Of a stretch of DNA of 64,000 nt, positions 7,319-17,951 are shown in pieces. Source of the stretch: Paracoccus litorisediminis (GTDB lineage: Bacteria > Pseudomonadota > Alphaproteobacteria > Rhodobacterales > Rhodobacteraceae); NCBI RefSeq assembly GCF_009711205.1, contig NZ_WMIG01000002.1:1-64000 (forward strand). The letters run 5' to 3'. Made by a program: the position numbers and the translations under genes. Under the pieces are notes generated by a model, which saw only the letters and a program-made list of their open reading frames with translations, was not told the origin of the DNA and made no database searches. Numbering within the stretch: position 1 is the stretch's first letter; each line of letters opens with the position of its first letter.

Positions 7319-8740
7319 TTACTTTCCGCTTGCGACCAGATCGGCCAAGGCGGCATTGGCCTCGACCCATTGCTGGGCGCGGGTGGTCCAAGCCGACATG
7401 GCCTGCTGGCCGGTCGGGGGCAGAGCCGCGACTTCCGCGAGCGCCCCCTTGAGATCGCCCGCCTCGACGGCGGCATTGGCGCGCGACAGGACGGCATCGG
7501 GATCATTGCCCTCGCGCGGCTCGACCGAACGTGCGCCGGTCTGAACGCGCAGGAAATTCCCGATCATGCCCATCGCGCCCTCATCGGCGGCCACCGCATC
7601 CAGCGATGCCCGCAGCCCATCGCGCGCGGCGGGGGCAAATTCGGCGCGCAGCGTATCCAGACGCGGCACATCGCCGGTCAGGATGGCGGGAACGGTCACG
7701 CCCGCCGCCGACAACTCGGCCAGCGCCTGATCGCGCGGTCCGCCATTTTCGATGGCGGCCTTCAGTGCGGCAGCTGCCGTCGCGCTTTGAGCGCGGCGAG
7801 TGGCGGCCTCGGTGCTTTGCTGCAGGTCTTCGGCCTGTTTCACCAGCGTCTGGACCTGCTCGGCCGTGGTCGGATCGACGGCGGGACGCGCGGCCAGTTC
7901 GTCGATACGGGCCTGCTGCGCGGTCACGCGGGCAGCCAGTTCGTCCAGCGCGGCCTGCGAGACCCCGGCGGGTTGCGGCTGCACCAGCGGGACGGGCACG
8001 CCGCCTTCGGATACGGGACGGTTGGCAAGCTCGGTCAAGGTCGCCTCAAGCGCCGAGATCCGGCCGGTCAGCTCGGTCGGGATCTCGACCGTCGAGGCGG
8101 CGGCGGCAGGCCGGGCGGCTTCGGCATCGGCCAGCGCCTGACGCGCGGCATCGGTCCCGGCATCGGCGGCACGCTTGCCCAGCGCATCAAGCTGCGCGGT
8201 GACTTCGGCACGTGCAGCCTCGGTTGCGGCGCTGCGGGCGGCGTCAAGCTGGGCCTCGGGGGCCATGGTTTCGACCGCGCCGGGACGCCAGGCCTCGGGC
8301 AGATGCGGGATCGCCCAATAGGTGGCGGCGGCACCAAGCCCGGCGGCGACCACACCGCCAAGGAAGGTGGGGAAGAAGCCGACCTTGCGGACCTCGACGC
8401 GGGGTTCGGGTTTGGCGGCAGGTTTGGGGGCATCACGCTGAGGCGTCGCAGCCGCGGCAGGCTCGGGGCGGCTGACCGGAGGCACGGGACTGGCCGCTGC
8501 GACCGCGGCCGACTTGGCGGGCTCCTCCGCGGGCGCGGTGCGCTTGGCAGCTGCGGGCGTTTGCGACCCCGCGCCGACCAGCGTCGATTCGATCACCGGC
8601 TTCGGCGTCACAGCTGAGGTGTCGGGACCCTTGCCCGCCTCGACCGCGCGGTTTTCCACCACGGCGGCCTCGGCCGGTTTCTTCCTGTCCTTTCGGGGGG
8701 TTGCGGCGGCTTCGCGCGTCTTGTTCTGAGGTTCTTTCAC
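7319..8740 (-). CDS. Mitofilin-family (Mic60-like) inner-membrane protein
   Basis: About 473 residues from a GTG at 8740 that has GGGGAAG upstream; a longer reading frame to 8821 adds a sequence with no domain character. There is a basic, Ala/Pro-rich cytoplasmic N-terminus, one membrane segment (FLGGVVAAGLGAAATYWAI, about 130-148), a long Ala-rich coiled coil, and a C-terminal mitofilin signature-like region. Alphaproteobacterial Mic60 homologues bend membranes and contact outer-membrane complexes, as mitochondrial Mic60 does at cristae junctions. The position between hemD and hemY is the known alphaproteobacterial arrangement. Confidence 0.85.
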   Translation of the reverse strand: MKEPQNKTREAAATPRKDRKKPAEAAVVENRAVEAGKGPDTSAVTPKPVIESTLVGAGSQTPAAAKRTAPAEEPAKSAAVAAASPVPPVSRPEPAAAATPQRDAPKPAAKPEPRVEVRKVGFFPTFLGGVVAAGLGAAATYWAIPHLPEAWRPGAVETMAPEAQLDAARSAATEAARAEVTAQLDALGKRAADAGTDAARQALADAEAARPAAAASTVEIPTELTGRISALEATLTELANRPVSEGGVPVPLVQPQPAGVSQAALDELAARVTAQQARIDELAARPAVDPTTAEQVQTLVKQAEDLQQSTEAATRRAQSATAAAALKAAIENGGPRDQALAELSAAGVTVPAILTGDVPRLDTLRAEFAPAARDGLRASLDAVAADEGAMGMIGNFLRVQTGARSVEPREGNDPDAVLSRANAAVEAGDLKGALAEVAALPPTGQQAMSAWTTRAQQWVEANAALADLVASGK

Positions 8741-8836
8741 GATGCTTCCCCGTTCCTTTTCGGCCTGATGCCCGCTTTGCCGCCGGGCCGCGTCCCGCGT
8801 CGGGACGGCACAGCATGGCATGTCTTCGCGGGCAGT

Positions 8837-9532
8837 CTAATCGCCGCCCGACTGCGCCTCAACCCGCCGTGGTTTCCCCGGTTCCCCGGTCAGCAGGCTT
8901 TCGACCGCGGCCCGCATCCCTGCCGCATCCGGCGTCAGTGCGGTGACCGATCGCGCAAGCCCGGCACTCCAGGCGACCCGCGCCGCATCACTGATCGCAG
9001 CCAGCCAGATCGGCGCGCGAGCACCGCTTGCCCAGTCCGACACCAGCCGACTTGAGCGGGGCGAAAACACCGGCAGGATCACCGGCCCCGCCCCTGCCAG
9101 CAATGCCTCCGCCTGGACCGAGGGCGGCAAGGGCTGCTGGTCATAGACGACCATGCCCGGAACCGGCAGTTCCTTGGCGATATGCGCCCCATGCGGATGT
9201 ATCCAGCCCGGCCCCAAGTCCGTCAGCAGCGGCATCATGCGCGCCGCGTCGCCCGGTCCCTCGGTCACGGCAAACCCCGCCGCGCGCGCCGCCTGACCGG
9301 TCGCGGGACCGACGCAGATCGCGGGCCTGCCCCGCCCCGGCCCGGCAGCAGGAACCGCATGGACCGAGGTAAAGACCAGCCCCGCAGCAGCCGACAGCGC
9401 CGCCGCGTCATGCGTCACCGACACGATCCGCAGGACCGGGGAAATCACCACCGTCAGCCCCAGATGCGCCAGCCCTGCGGCAAAGCGTCGCGAGGCGTCC
9501 TCGGGGCGGGTCAGCAGAAGGCTTGGCGGCAT
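8837..9532 (-). CDS. hemD: Uroporphyrinogen-III synthase
   Basis: A 231-residue HemD-family protein beginning PPSLLLTRPEDASRRFA. It converts hydroxymethylbilane to uroporphyrinogen III in haem, sirohaem and cobalamin synthesis. Family features include LVFTSVHAV, the CVGPATGQAARAAGF loop and VIYDQQPLPP-like segment (VVYDQQPLPP). The sequence is characteristically divergent, and the call leans on context: first gene of hemD-mitofilin-hemY and head-to-head with tsaD, 63 bases apart, so the two promoters share that interval. Confidence 0.85.
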   Translation of the reverse strand: MPPSLLLTRPEDASRRFAAGLAHLGLTVVISPVLRIVSVTHDAAALSAAAGLVFTSVHAVPAAGPGRGRPAICVGPATGQAARAAGFAVTEGPGDAARMMPLLTDLGPGWIHPHGAHIAKELPVPGMVVYDQQPLPPSVQAEALLAGAGPVILPVFSPRSSRLVSDWASGARAPIWLAAISDAARVAWSAGLARSVTALTPDAAGMRAAVESLLTGEPGKPRRVEAQSGGD

Positions 9533-9595
9533 GGCAATCGCTCTGCTCTGGTGCTACTGGAACATGCCTAGGCCCTTGGCCGGGCAGGAACAAGG

Positions 9596-10666
9596 ATGAG
9601 CATGGCACTGACGTTTCTGGGCATCGAGAGCAGCTGCGACGACACGGCCGCCGCCGTGGTACGCGAGGATGGCACGATCCTCGCCTCGGTCGTGGCCGGC
9701 CAGACGGAACTGCATGCCGATTTCGGCGGTGTCGTCCCCGAGATCGCCGCCCGCGCCCATGCCGAGAAACTGGATATCTGCGTCGAACAGGCGCTGGCCG
9801 AGGCAGGCGTCGCGCTGACCGATCTGGACGGAATCGCGGTCACCGCCGGTCCGGGCCTGATCGGCGGGGTGCTGGCGGGCGTCATGCTGGCCAAGGGGCT
9901 GTCCGCCGGGACCGGCCTGCCCTTGGTCGGCGTCAACCATCTGGCGGGCCATGCCCTGACCCCGCGCCTGACCGATGGCGTGGAATATCCCTATCTGATG
10001 CTGCTCGTCTCGGGCGGGCATTGCCAGTTCCTGTCGGTCAAAGGCCCCGAGGACTTCACCCGCCTTGGCGGCACCATCGACGACGCGCCCGGCGAGGCCT
10101 TCGACAAGGTGGCCAAGCTTCTGGGCCTGCCCCAGCCCGGCGGCCCCTTTGTCGAAGCCGCAGCCAGCCGTGGCAATCCCAAGCGCTTCGCCCTGCCGCG
10201 CCCGCTTCTGGACCGGCCCGGCTGCGACATGAGCTTCTCCGGCCTGAAAACCGCCGTTCTACGCCAGCGCGACCAGCTGACCGAGGCGCAGGGCGGGCTG
10301 CATGAACAGGATCGCGACGACATCTGCGCGGGCTTCCAGGCCGCCGTCGCCGATGTTCTGGCCGAAAAGACCCGCCGCGCATTGGCGGCCAGCCCCGCGC
10401 CCACGCTGGCGGTGGCAGGTGGCGTCGCTGCGAACCAGACCCTGCGCACCGCCCTGCAAGCCGTCGCAGCCGAGGCCGGGGCCGCCTTCGTCGCGCCCCC
10501 GCTGCGGCTTTGCACCGACAATGCCGCGATGATCGCATGGGCCGGGATCGAGGCCTATCAATCGGGCCACCGCGACGGCATGGACATGGTCGCCCGCCCG
10601 CGCTGGCCTCTGGACCAGAAATCCGCCCCGATGCTGGGCGCAGGCAAACGCGGAGCCAAGGCATGA
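9596..10666 (+). CDS. tsaD: tRNA threonylcarbamoyladenosine transferase subunit TsaD
   Basis: A 356-residue Kae1/TsaD protein. It transfers the threonylcarbamoyl group to A37 of ANN-decoding tRNAs together with TsaB and TsaE. Seen: [14 protein letters not shown] at the N-terminus, the metal-binding NHLAGH histidines (about 121-126), [20 protein letters not shown] and the late VAGGVAANQ and [10 protein letters not shown] blocks. Length is normal. It starts the overlapping run tsaD-gpsA-yciI-EVE. Confidence 0.97.
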   Translation: MSMALTFLGIESSCDDTAAAVVREDGTILASVVAGQTELHADFGGVVPEIAARAHAEKLDICVEQALAEAGVALTDLDGIAVTAGPGLIGGVLAGVMLAKGLSAGTGLPLVGVNHLAGHALTPRLTDGVEYPYLMLLVSGGHCQFLSVKGPEDFTRLGGTIDDAPGEAFDKVAKLLGLPQPGGPFVEAAASRGNPKRFALPRPLLDRPGCDMSFSGLKTAVLRQRDQLTEAQGGLHEQDRDDICAGFQAAVADVLAEKTRRALAASPAPTLAVAGGVAANQTLRTALQAVAAEAGAAFVAPPLRLCTDNAAMIAWAGIEAYQSGHRDGMDMVARPRWPLDQKSAPMLGAGKRGAKA

Positions 10667-11607
10667 GCGTCGCCGTCATCGGCGCGGGCGCCTTTGGGAC
10701 CGCGCTTGCCGTGACCTTGGCCAGCAAGGCCCCGGTCACGCTATGGGGCCGCGAAATCGACTGGGCGGGGACGCGCGAAAACCCGCGCCTGCCCGGCGTG
10801 GCCCTGCCGCCCGCCCTGCATGTCACCGATGATCTGGACCAGATCCGGGCCGAAACCGTGCTGCTGGCTTTGCCCGCGCAGGTTCTGGGCAGCTTTCTGA
10901 CCCGGAATGCCGGGCTTTTGAACGGCCGCAATCTGGTCAGCTGCGCCAAGGGCATCGACCTGACCACCCTGACCGGTCCCTCCGCATTGATCGCGTCGGC
11001 CTGCCCGGATTCCAAGGTGGCCGTGCTGACCGGACCCAGCTTTGCCGCCGATATCGCGCGCGGCCTGCCGACGGCGCTGACGCTGGCCTGCGCGGATGGC
11101 CGGGCGGGGCACCAGCTGCAACATGACCTGTCGACCCCGACGCTGCGGCTTTACCGCACCACCGATGTGACCGGCGCAGAACTGGGCGGGGCCTTGAAAA
11201 ACGTCATCGCCATCGCGGCGGGCGCGGCCATTGGTGCGGGCTATGGCGACAGCGCGCGGGCCAGCGTCATCACCCGCGGCTTTGCCGAGATGACCCGACT
11301 GGCGACGGCCCTTGGCGCGCGCCCCGAGACGCTGACCGGCCTGTCCGGCCTTGGCGATCTGGTCCTGACCTGCACATCCGAACAATCGCGCAATTTCCGC
11401 TATGGCCTTGCCCTTGGCGCGGGCCGCGACTTTGCCGCCGGCACCACGGTCGAGGGTGCTGCCACCGCCCGCGCCGCCGCAGCCTTGGCCCCGCGTCTGG
11501 GCGTGGACCTGCCGGTCTCGCAACTGGTGGCAGGTCTTGCCGAGGGCCGCGTCGCCATGGAACATGCGCTCGACATCCTGCTGAACCGCCCATTGAAGGA
11601 AGAATGA
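10663..11607 (+). CDS. gpsA: Glycerol-3-phosphate dehydrogenase [NAD(P)+]
   Basis: 314 residues from the ATG at 10663, which overlaps the tsaD stop (ATGA). It reduces dihydroxyacetone phosphate to sn-glycerol 3-phosphate for phospholipid synthesis. The Rossmann motif is [14 protein letters not shown] (3-16). Conserved segments [26 protein letters not shown], the catalytic-Lys segment [13 protein letters not shown] and [13 protein letters not shown] are present. The longer in-frame ORF from 10510 lies inside tsaD and is not used. Confidence 0.96.
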   Translation: MSVAVIGAGAFGTALAVTLASKAPVTLWGREIDWAGTRENPRLPGVALPPALHVTDDLDQIRAETVLLALPAQVLGSFLTRNAGLLNGRNLVSCAKGIDLTTLTGPSALIASACPDSKVAVLTGPSFAADIARGLPTALTLACADGRAGHQLQHDLSTPTLRLYRTTDVTGAELGGALKNVIAIAAGAAIGAGYGDSARASVITRGFAEMTRLATALGARPETLTGLSGLGDLVLTCTSEQSRNFRYGLALGAGRDFAAGTTVEGAATARAAAALAPRLGVDLPVSQLVAGLAEGRVAMEHALDILLNRPLKEE

Positions 11608-11879
11608 TGCCCCTTTTCGCCGTCATTTGCCGCGACAAGCCCAACCATCTGCAAACCCGCATGGAAACCCGTGAACGCCATCTCGCCTATCTGGCCGAGA
11701 CCGGGGTCGTGCAATTCGCCGGTCCCTTCATCGAGGGCGGCTCGCCCATCGGCTCGCTTCTGGTGGTCGAGGCCGAAAACCGCGAGGCAGCGGGCGCTTG
11801 GACCGCCAAGGATCCCTATACGCAGGCCGGGCTGTTCGCCTCGGTCGAGGTGATCGAATGGCGCAAGGTGATCGGCTGA
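11604..11879 (+). CDS. YciI family protein
   Basis: A 91-residue ferredoxin-like alpha+beta protein of the YciI family. Family marks are the N-terminal [16 protein letters not shown] with its conserved His, and [18 protein letters not shown] with the DPY motif. The function of stand-alone YciI proteins is not established; relatives are fused to stress-response regulators and some act as hydrolases. It overlaps gpsA at the start and the EVE gene at the end, so it is translationally coupled. Confidence 0.88.
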   Translation: MMPLFAVICRDKPNHLQTRMETRERHLAYLAETGVVQFAGPFIEGGSPIGSLLVVEAENREAAGAWTAKDPYTQAGLFASVEVIEWRKVIG

Positions 11880-12304
11880 TGGCTTACTGGCTGTTCAAAT
11901 CCGAACCCGATGTCTTCAGCTTCGACGACCTGATCGCCAAGGGCGACAAGGGCGAACAATGGGACGGCGTGCGCAACTATCAGGCCCGCAACAACATGCG
12001 CGCCATGAAGCTGGGCGATCGCGGGCTGTTCTATCATTCGAATATCGGCAAGGAGGTCGTCGGCATCTGCGAGGTGGTGGCGCTGGCCCATCCCGACAGC
12101 ACCGCTGACGATCCGAAATGGGAATGCGTCGACATCAAGGCGGTGGCGCGGGTCGTGCGCCCGGTGACGCTGGACGATGCCAAGGTCGAGCCGCGCCTGT
12201 CGAATATGGTGCTGGTCAACAATTCGCGCCTTTCCGTCCAGCCCGTCGCGGATGACGAATGGGACGTGGTCCTTGAACTGGCGGGCGGAACCCGCGCGCT
12301 CTGA
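11879..12304 (+). CDS. EVE domain protein (modified-base reader fold)
   Basis: 141 residues from the ATG at 11879, which overlaps the YciI stop. It is a single EVE domain (PUA-like fold): YWLFKSEPDVFSFDDL, the WDGVRNYQARNNMR block, FYHSN and the VVGICEV strand. EVE domains are thought to bind modified bases in DNA or RNA. The stand-alone form (Thy28-like) is widespread in proteobacteria and is usually not in a defence locus; context here is housekeeping. Confidence 0.93.
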   Translation: MAYWLFKSEPDVFSFDDLIAKGDKGEQWDGVRNYQARNNMRAMKLGDRGLFYHSNIGKEVVGICEVVALAHPDSTADDPKWECVDIKAVARVVRPVTLDDAKVEPRLSNMVLVNNSRLSVQPVADDEWDVVLELAGGTRAL

Positions 12305-12324
12305 TCGGGACCAAGGGAGGAAAC

Positions 12325-14111
<1,787 letters not shown>

Positions 14112-14115
<4 letters not shown>

Positions 14116-14627
14116 CGCGGCGCGGCATAGACGGCGGACCAGTAGACGGTCCGCCCATCCGCGCCAACTGCCCGGCCAATGCCGAAATCACGCACCTGCG
14201 GGATCAGGATATTCGCGGCATGGCCGCGCGAGCCTGCCCAAGCCGCCATCGCCTGCCCCTGCGAGAAAGGCCCGGCGGCGATGTTTTCAGCGATGATGCG
14301 CGGCGCATAACCTGCCGCCTTGGCCCGCTGCTTCGGCCCCGCGCTTGTGCTGCCCTTGTGGGTCATGGTCCCGCGCCGGGCCATGTCGCAGGCATGGGCC
14401 GCGGCAATCCGCGCCAGCCGCGCATTGGGGGCAAGCGGTGCCAGCCCCTTGCCCTTGCGCATCGCGTTGCTGGCCTGCGCGGCCGCGCCATTCTGCGCGT
14501 TACTGGTCGGCTGACAGGTCGCTGCCGCCTGAGCACTGCCCACCGCGACCGTACAGACGGCCAGCAGCGACAGGGTGATCGCGCCAAGCGCGGTTCGGGT
14601 CTGGGTCATTTTCATGCCCCGCGACAT
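14112..14627 (-). CDS. Secreted CAP (SCP/PR1) domain protein
   Basis: About 171 residues from the ATG at 14627 (AAGG upstream). A signal peptide (ALGAITLSLLAVCTVAVGSAQA) is followed by a CAP domain: LAPNARLARIAAAHACDMARRG, THKGS, IIAENIAAG, AMAAWAGSRGHAANIL and FGIGRAV. Bacterial CAP proteins are periplasmic or extracellular; some bind lipids or act at the cell wall, and this one's role is unknown. The tail overlaps the ABC exporter by 4 bases, convergent. The reading frame runs to 14735, but the upstream part is not signal-peptide-like. Confidence 0.85.
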
Positions 14628-14752
14628 GGGACCTTTGGCCTTAGATGGAAAGCTTGGCTGCGACAGAAAGCCCCACCACCCGCCACATGTGGCAAGGAAC
14701 CGCCCACAGAAATGCGCGTTTCCTTGCCGCACCAACGCGGAAAGGACGGAAC

Positions 14753-15334
14753 ATGGCTATCTGGGACTTCGTGAAGGACGCCGGCAAGTCGATCTTCGGC
14801 TCTGAGGCACATGCAGAGGAAGCGCCGAAAACCCCGGCCGCAGCAGCCCCCACCCCCGAGGAAGAGACCAACCGCAAGGTTGCCGCCCTCAAGCAGGAAC
14901 TGGCCGAGCTGGGCCTGACCTCGAAGGATGTCCACCTGACGCTGCGCGGCAGCGACACGGTCGTGATCAAAGGCAAGGCCCGCGATCAGGAGACCATGGA
15001 GAAGCTGATCCTTGCCGTGGGCAACATCAAGGGCATCGCCCATGTCGAACTGGCCGAGGAACCGAAACCCGCGGGCTTCGGGGCCGCCAATGCCGCGCCG
15101 CCGCCCTCGGGCGCGCCGGGCGGGGCCGAAATGACGCCGACCCAGACCGCGCCTGCAGCCTTCAAGCCCCCGGTCTTCCATACCGTCAAGAAGGGTGAAA
15201 CGCTTTCGGCCATCGCCAAGGAATATCTGGGCAGCGCGAACCGCTACCCCGAGATCTTCGAGGCGAACAAACCCATGCTGAGCGACCCCGACAAGATCTA
15301 TCCGGGTCAGAGCCTGCGCATTCCGCAGGAATGA
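14753..15334 (+). CDS. BON-LysM protein (Kbp/YgaU family)
   Basis: 193 residues from the ATG at 14753 (AAAGGACGGAAC upstream). The N-terminus WDFVKDAGKSIFG is typical. A BON domain (about 35-100) is followed by an Ala/Pro linker and a C-terminal LysM domain (about 142-191, HTVKKGETLSAIAKEYLG ... YPGQSLRIPQ). E. coli Kbp (YgaU) is a cytoplasmic potassium-binding protein with this architecture. No signal peptide is seen, which fits Kbp rather than a cell-wall binder. Confidence 0.9.
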   Translation: MAIWDFVKDAGKSIFGSEAHAEEAPKTPAAAAPTPEEETNRKVAALKQELAELGLTSKDVHLTLRGSDTVVIKGKARDQETMEKLILAVGNIKGIAHVELAEEPKPAGFGAANAAPPPSGAPGGAEMTPTQTAPAAFKPPVFHTVKKGETLSAIAKEYLGSANRYPEIFEANKPMLSDPDKIYPGQSLRIPQE

Positions 15335-15457
15335 TCACAGGCTGACGTGGCGTATACCACCCCTCCGGGCGGGGGTTCTGCCCTTGCCCGGCACCTGCTT
15401 TTCGGAACATTCTCCTGCTCCGGGGGAACACCCGCTGGACGACTGGGAGGAGAGTTC

Positions 15458-17344
15458 ATGGCCAAGTTCGCAAACGCCGCCGATCGCCGTGCGATCGAGG
15501 CAGAGATGCCCTATGAGGAAAGGGGCGTTCCGGGCTCGGTCTACCAGATGCTCAGCCAGACACGCGACCGCTTCCCGGACCGTCCGGCCATCAGCTTCCA
15601 GCTTTTCTCGGAGCCGGGTGCCAAGGCGATCACCCTGACCTGGAGCGAGTTGCACGAACGGGTGACCGAGACCGCGAACCTGTTCCGCAGTCTTGGCGTC
15701 GGGCCGGGCGATGTGGTGGCCTATCTGCTGCCCAATACGATCGAGACCCCGATCGTGCTGCTGGCCGGGGCGACGGCGGGGATCGTGAACCCGATCAACC
15801 CGCTTCTGGACGCCGAGCATATCGCGGGCATCCTGCGAGAGACCAAGGCCAAGGTGCTGGTCACGCTGAAGCCCTTCCCGAAATCCGACGTGGCCCAGAA
15901 GGCGGCCGAGGCCGTGGCGCTGGCCCCGAACGTCAAGACCGTGCTGCAGGTCGACCTGCGCGGCTACCTGTCGGGGCTGAAGCGGCTGGTTGTCCCATTC
16001 ATGCGTCCAAAGCTGACGGTCCAGAACAAGGCGAAATATCTGGACTTCGATGGCGCGGCCAGCGCCCAGCGGCACAACCGCCTGATCTTCGAGGAACCCG
16101 AGGGCGACCGCGTCGCCGCCTATTTCCATACCGGTGGCACCACCGGCACGCCCAAGGTCGCCCAGCACAAGCAATCGGGCATGGTCTATAACGGCTGGCT
16201 CGGCTCGACATTGCTGTTCGATCATCAGGACGTGCTGATGTGCCCGCTGCCGATGTTCCACGTCTTCGCGGCCTATCCGGTGCTGATGTCCTGCGTGGCA
16301 TCCGGTGCGCAGCTGGTCATGCCGACCCCGGCTGGCTATCGCGGCGAAGGCGTGTTCAAGAACTTCTGGAAGCTGATCGAGCGCTGGGAAGCGACCTTCC
16401 TGATCACCGTTCCGACCGCAATCTCGGTCCTGATGAGCAAACCGGTCGATGCCGATGTGTCCTCGCTGAAAATGGCGATCTCGGGTTCGGCGCCCCTGCC
16501 GATTGAGCTTTACAACCGCTTCAAGGCCGCGACCGGGGTCGAGATTTCCGAGGGCTACGGCCTGACCGAGGCGACCTGTCTGGTGTCCTGCAATCCGGTC
16601 GGTGGGCTGAAGAAGGTGGGCTCGGTCGGGATTCCCCTGCCCTATACCCATGTCCGCATCCTGCGCCGCACCCCCGAGGGCTATCACGAATGCGCCACGG
16701 ATGAGATCGGCGAAATCTGCATCGCCAGCCCCGGCGTCTATGAGGGCTCGACCTATACTGAGGCCGACAAGAACCACGAGCTTTTCGCCGAGGACCGTTT
16801 CCTGCGCACCGGCGATCTGGGACGGATCGACAGCGACGGCTATCTGTGGATCACCGGCCGCGCCAAGGACCTGATCATCCGCGGCGGCCACAATATCGAC
16901 CCCGCGATGATCGAGGACGCTCTGGTCTCGCATCCGGCGGTCGCCTTTGTCGGGGCGATCGGCCAGCCCGACTCCTTTGCCGGGGAACTGCCCTGCGCCT
17001 ATGTCGAACTGGTCCCCGGCGCCGAGGTTTCGGCCGAGGACCTGCTGGCCCATGCCCGCGACCATATCCCTGAACGCGCGGCGGTCCCGAAACATATCGA
17101 GATCCTGTCGGAACTGCCCAAGACCGCCGTCGGCAAGATCTTCAAGCCGGACCTGCGCAAGCTTGCCATCCGCCGGGTTTACGGCGAGGCGCTGGAGAAG
17201 GCTGGTCTGGCCGTGACCGTGGTCGAGGTGATCGACGACAAGAAACGCGGCCTGGTCGCCCGGCTGGCGCGGCAGGGAACGGTGGATGACAAGGCCGTGG
17301 CGGATTGCCTGGGCCAGTTCACGCTGCCCTGGGAATGGGCATGA
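15458..17344 (+). CDS. Acyl-CoA synthetase (AMP-binding, FadD-like)
   Basis: 628 residues from the ATG at 15458 (GGGAGGAGAG upstream); the in-frame extension to 15347 is rejected. It is an ANL-superfamily enzyme activating a carboxylate to its acyl-CoA through an acyl-AMP. Seen: P-loop HTGGTTGTPKVAQH (about 224), YGLTEATC (about 366), TGDLG and the hinge GRAKDLIIRGGHNIDP, and the C-terminal catalytic Lys region TAVGKIFKP. It is longer than standard FadD. Chain-length specificity cannot be read. It is transcribed alone and followed by a REP element. Confidence 0.88.
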   Translation: MAKFANAADRRAIEAEMPYEERGVPGSVYQMLSQTRDRFPDRPAISFQLFSEPGAKAITLTWSELHERVTETANLFRSLGVGPGDVVAYLLPNTIETPIVLLAGATAGIVNPINPLLDAEHIAGILRETKAKVLVTLKPFPKSDVAQKAAEAVALAPNVKTVLQVDLRGYLSGLKRLVVPFMRPKLTVQNKAKYLDFDGAASAQRHNRLIFEEPEGDRVAAYFHTGGTTGTPKVAQHKQSGMVYNGWLGSTLLFDHQDVLMCPLPMFHVFAAYPVLMSCVASGAQLVMPTPAGYRGEGVFKNFWKLIERWEATFLITVPTAISVLMSKPVDADVSSLKMAISGSAPLPIELYNRFKAATGVEISEGYGLTEATCLVSCNPVGGLKKVGSVGIPLPYTHVRILRRTPEGYHECATDEIGEICIASPGVYEGSTYTEADKNHELFAEDRFLRTGDLGRIDSDGYLWITGRAKDLIIRGGHNIDPAMIEDALVSHPAVAFVGAIGQPDSFAGELPCAYVELVPGAEVSAEDLLAHARDHIPERAAVPKHIEILSELPKTAVGKIFKPDLRKLAIRRVYGEALEKAGLAVTVVEVIDDKKRGLVARLARQGTVDDKAVADCLGQFTLPWEWA

Positions 17345-17347
17345 TCG

Positions 17348-17372
17348 GGGTGCGCTGAAGCGCACCCTACGG
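17348..17372 (-). repeat. REP element 1 (5' side of RAYT)
   Basis: The hairpin GGGTGCGCT / AGCGCACCC (17348-17356 / 17359-17367) is followed by TACGG. Read on the minus strand it is CCGTAG + hairpin, i.e. the conserved GTAG tetranucleotide next to a palindrome that defines RAYT-recognised REPs. It lies 3 bases after the acyl-CoA synthetase stop. Confidence 0.88.
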
Positions 17373-17417
17373 GGCACCCCCGCGTGTTAGGCGGATTTTA
17401 AGGATTGGCGAGCAAGC

Positions 17418-17894
17418 ATGGGCGGCATGTCCGCCTATCGTCGCCCTGACATTCCCGGATCATCGATTTTCTTCACCGCCTGTCTGGCGATGCGGGGGGA
17501 CGATCTGCTGATCCGTGAAGTCGCCCGGCTGCGCGAGGTGTTCGGAGAGGTGCGGGCGGTCCGGCCCTTCAGGATCGAGGCCATCGTGATCCTGCCCGAT
17601 CATCTGCATACCGTCTGGACCTTGCCCGAAGGCGACAGCGACTATTCAGGGCGATGGGCGTCGATCAAGGCTGGGTTTTCGCGTGGACTGCCGGCGGGAC
17701 GGCTTAGACCGAGCCATGTCCGCCGACGGGAAAAGGGCATCTGGCAGCGACGGTTCTGGGAACATCACCTGCGAGACGATGCCGAACTTTCCGCAGCAAT
17801 CAGCTATTGCTGGACGAACCCGGTCAGGCACGGGCTGGTCAGTGATCCTGCGGATTGGCCCTATTCGTCATGGCACCGGGATCGGGGGGCGTAG
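17418..17894 (+). CDS. REP-associated tyrosine transposase (RAYT, Y1 superfamily)
   Basis: 158 residues. The HUH metal motif is in ILPDHLHTVW (about 58-67). The catalytic Tyr is in AISYCWTNPVRHGL (Tyr about 130). WQRRFWEHHLRDD (about 112-124) is the usual RAYT segment. RAYTs are IS200/IS605-related single-strand endonucleases that act on REP hairpins and are domesticated, usually single-copy genes. Flanking REPs (17348-17372; 17891-17913; 17926-17950) carry the expected GTAG. The start may instead be Met4 (17427). Confidence 0.92.
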   Translation: MGGMSAYRRPDIPGSSIFFTACLAMRGDDLLIREVARLREVFGEVRAVRPFRIEAIVILPDHLHTVWTLPEGDSDYSGRWASIKAGFSRGLPAGRLRPSHVRRREKGIWQRRFWEHHLRDDAELSAAISYCWTNPVRHGLVSDPADWPYSSWHRDRGA

Positions 17895-17913
17895 GGTGCG
17901 CTTCAGCGCACCC
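17891..17913 (+). repeat. REP element 2 (inverted, 3' side of RAYT)
   Basis: GTAG (17891-17894) followed by hairpin GGTGCGC-TTCA-GCGCACC. It is identical to REP 1 but on the opposite strand, overlapping the last codons of the RAYT gene. Confidence 0.88.
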
Positions 17914-17925
17914 TTGCTTGGTATG

Positions 17926-17950
17926 AGGTGCGCTAAAGCGCACCCTACGG
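17926..17950 (-). repeat. REP element 3 (variant)
   Basis: Same orientation as REP 1, with loop TAAA/TTTA instead of TGAA/TTCA and one outer base changed (AGGTGCGCT). GTAG is on the minus strand. It abuts the ettA stop and, with REP 2, makes a tail-to-tail pair between convergent RAYT and ettA; the hairpins could end both transcripts. Confidence 0.85.
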
Positions 17951-17951
17951 A

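Noticed and set aside
5489..8617. Plus-strand open frame of 1042 codons opposite the hemY and mitofilin genes
   Set aside because: Gly/Arg/Gln-rich shadow created by GC-rich third positions; no domain, and the opposite strand codes two recognised proteins.
11879..12304. EVE protein as a defence or restriction component
   Set aside because: Stand-alone EVE in an overlapping housekeeping run; no methyltransferase or nuclease near.
15335..17377. Minus-strand 680-codon frame opposite the acyl-CoA synthetase
   Set aside because: Shadow of a motif-rich acyl-CoA synthetase gene; composition typical of antisense GC-rich frames.
17395..17894. Complete IS200/IS605 insertion sequence
   Set aside because: The protein is RAYT-like and flanked by REPs, not by IS200-type ends, and there is no tnpB.
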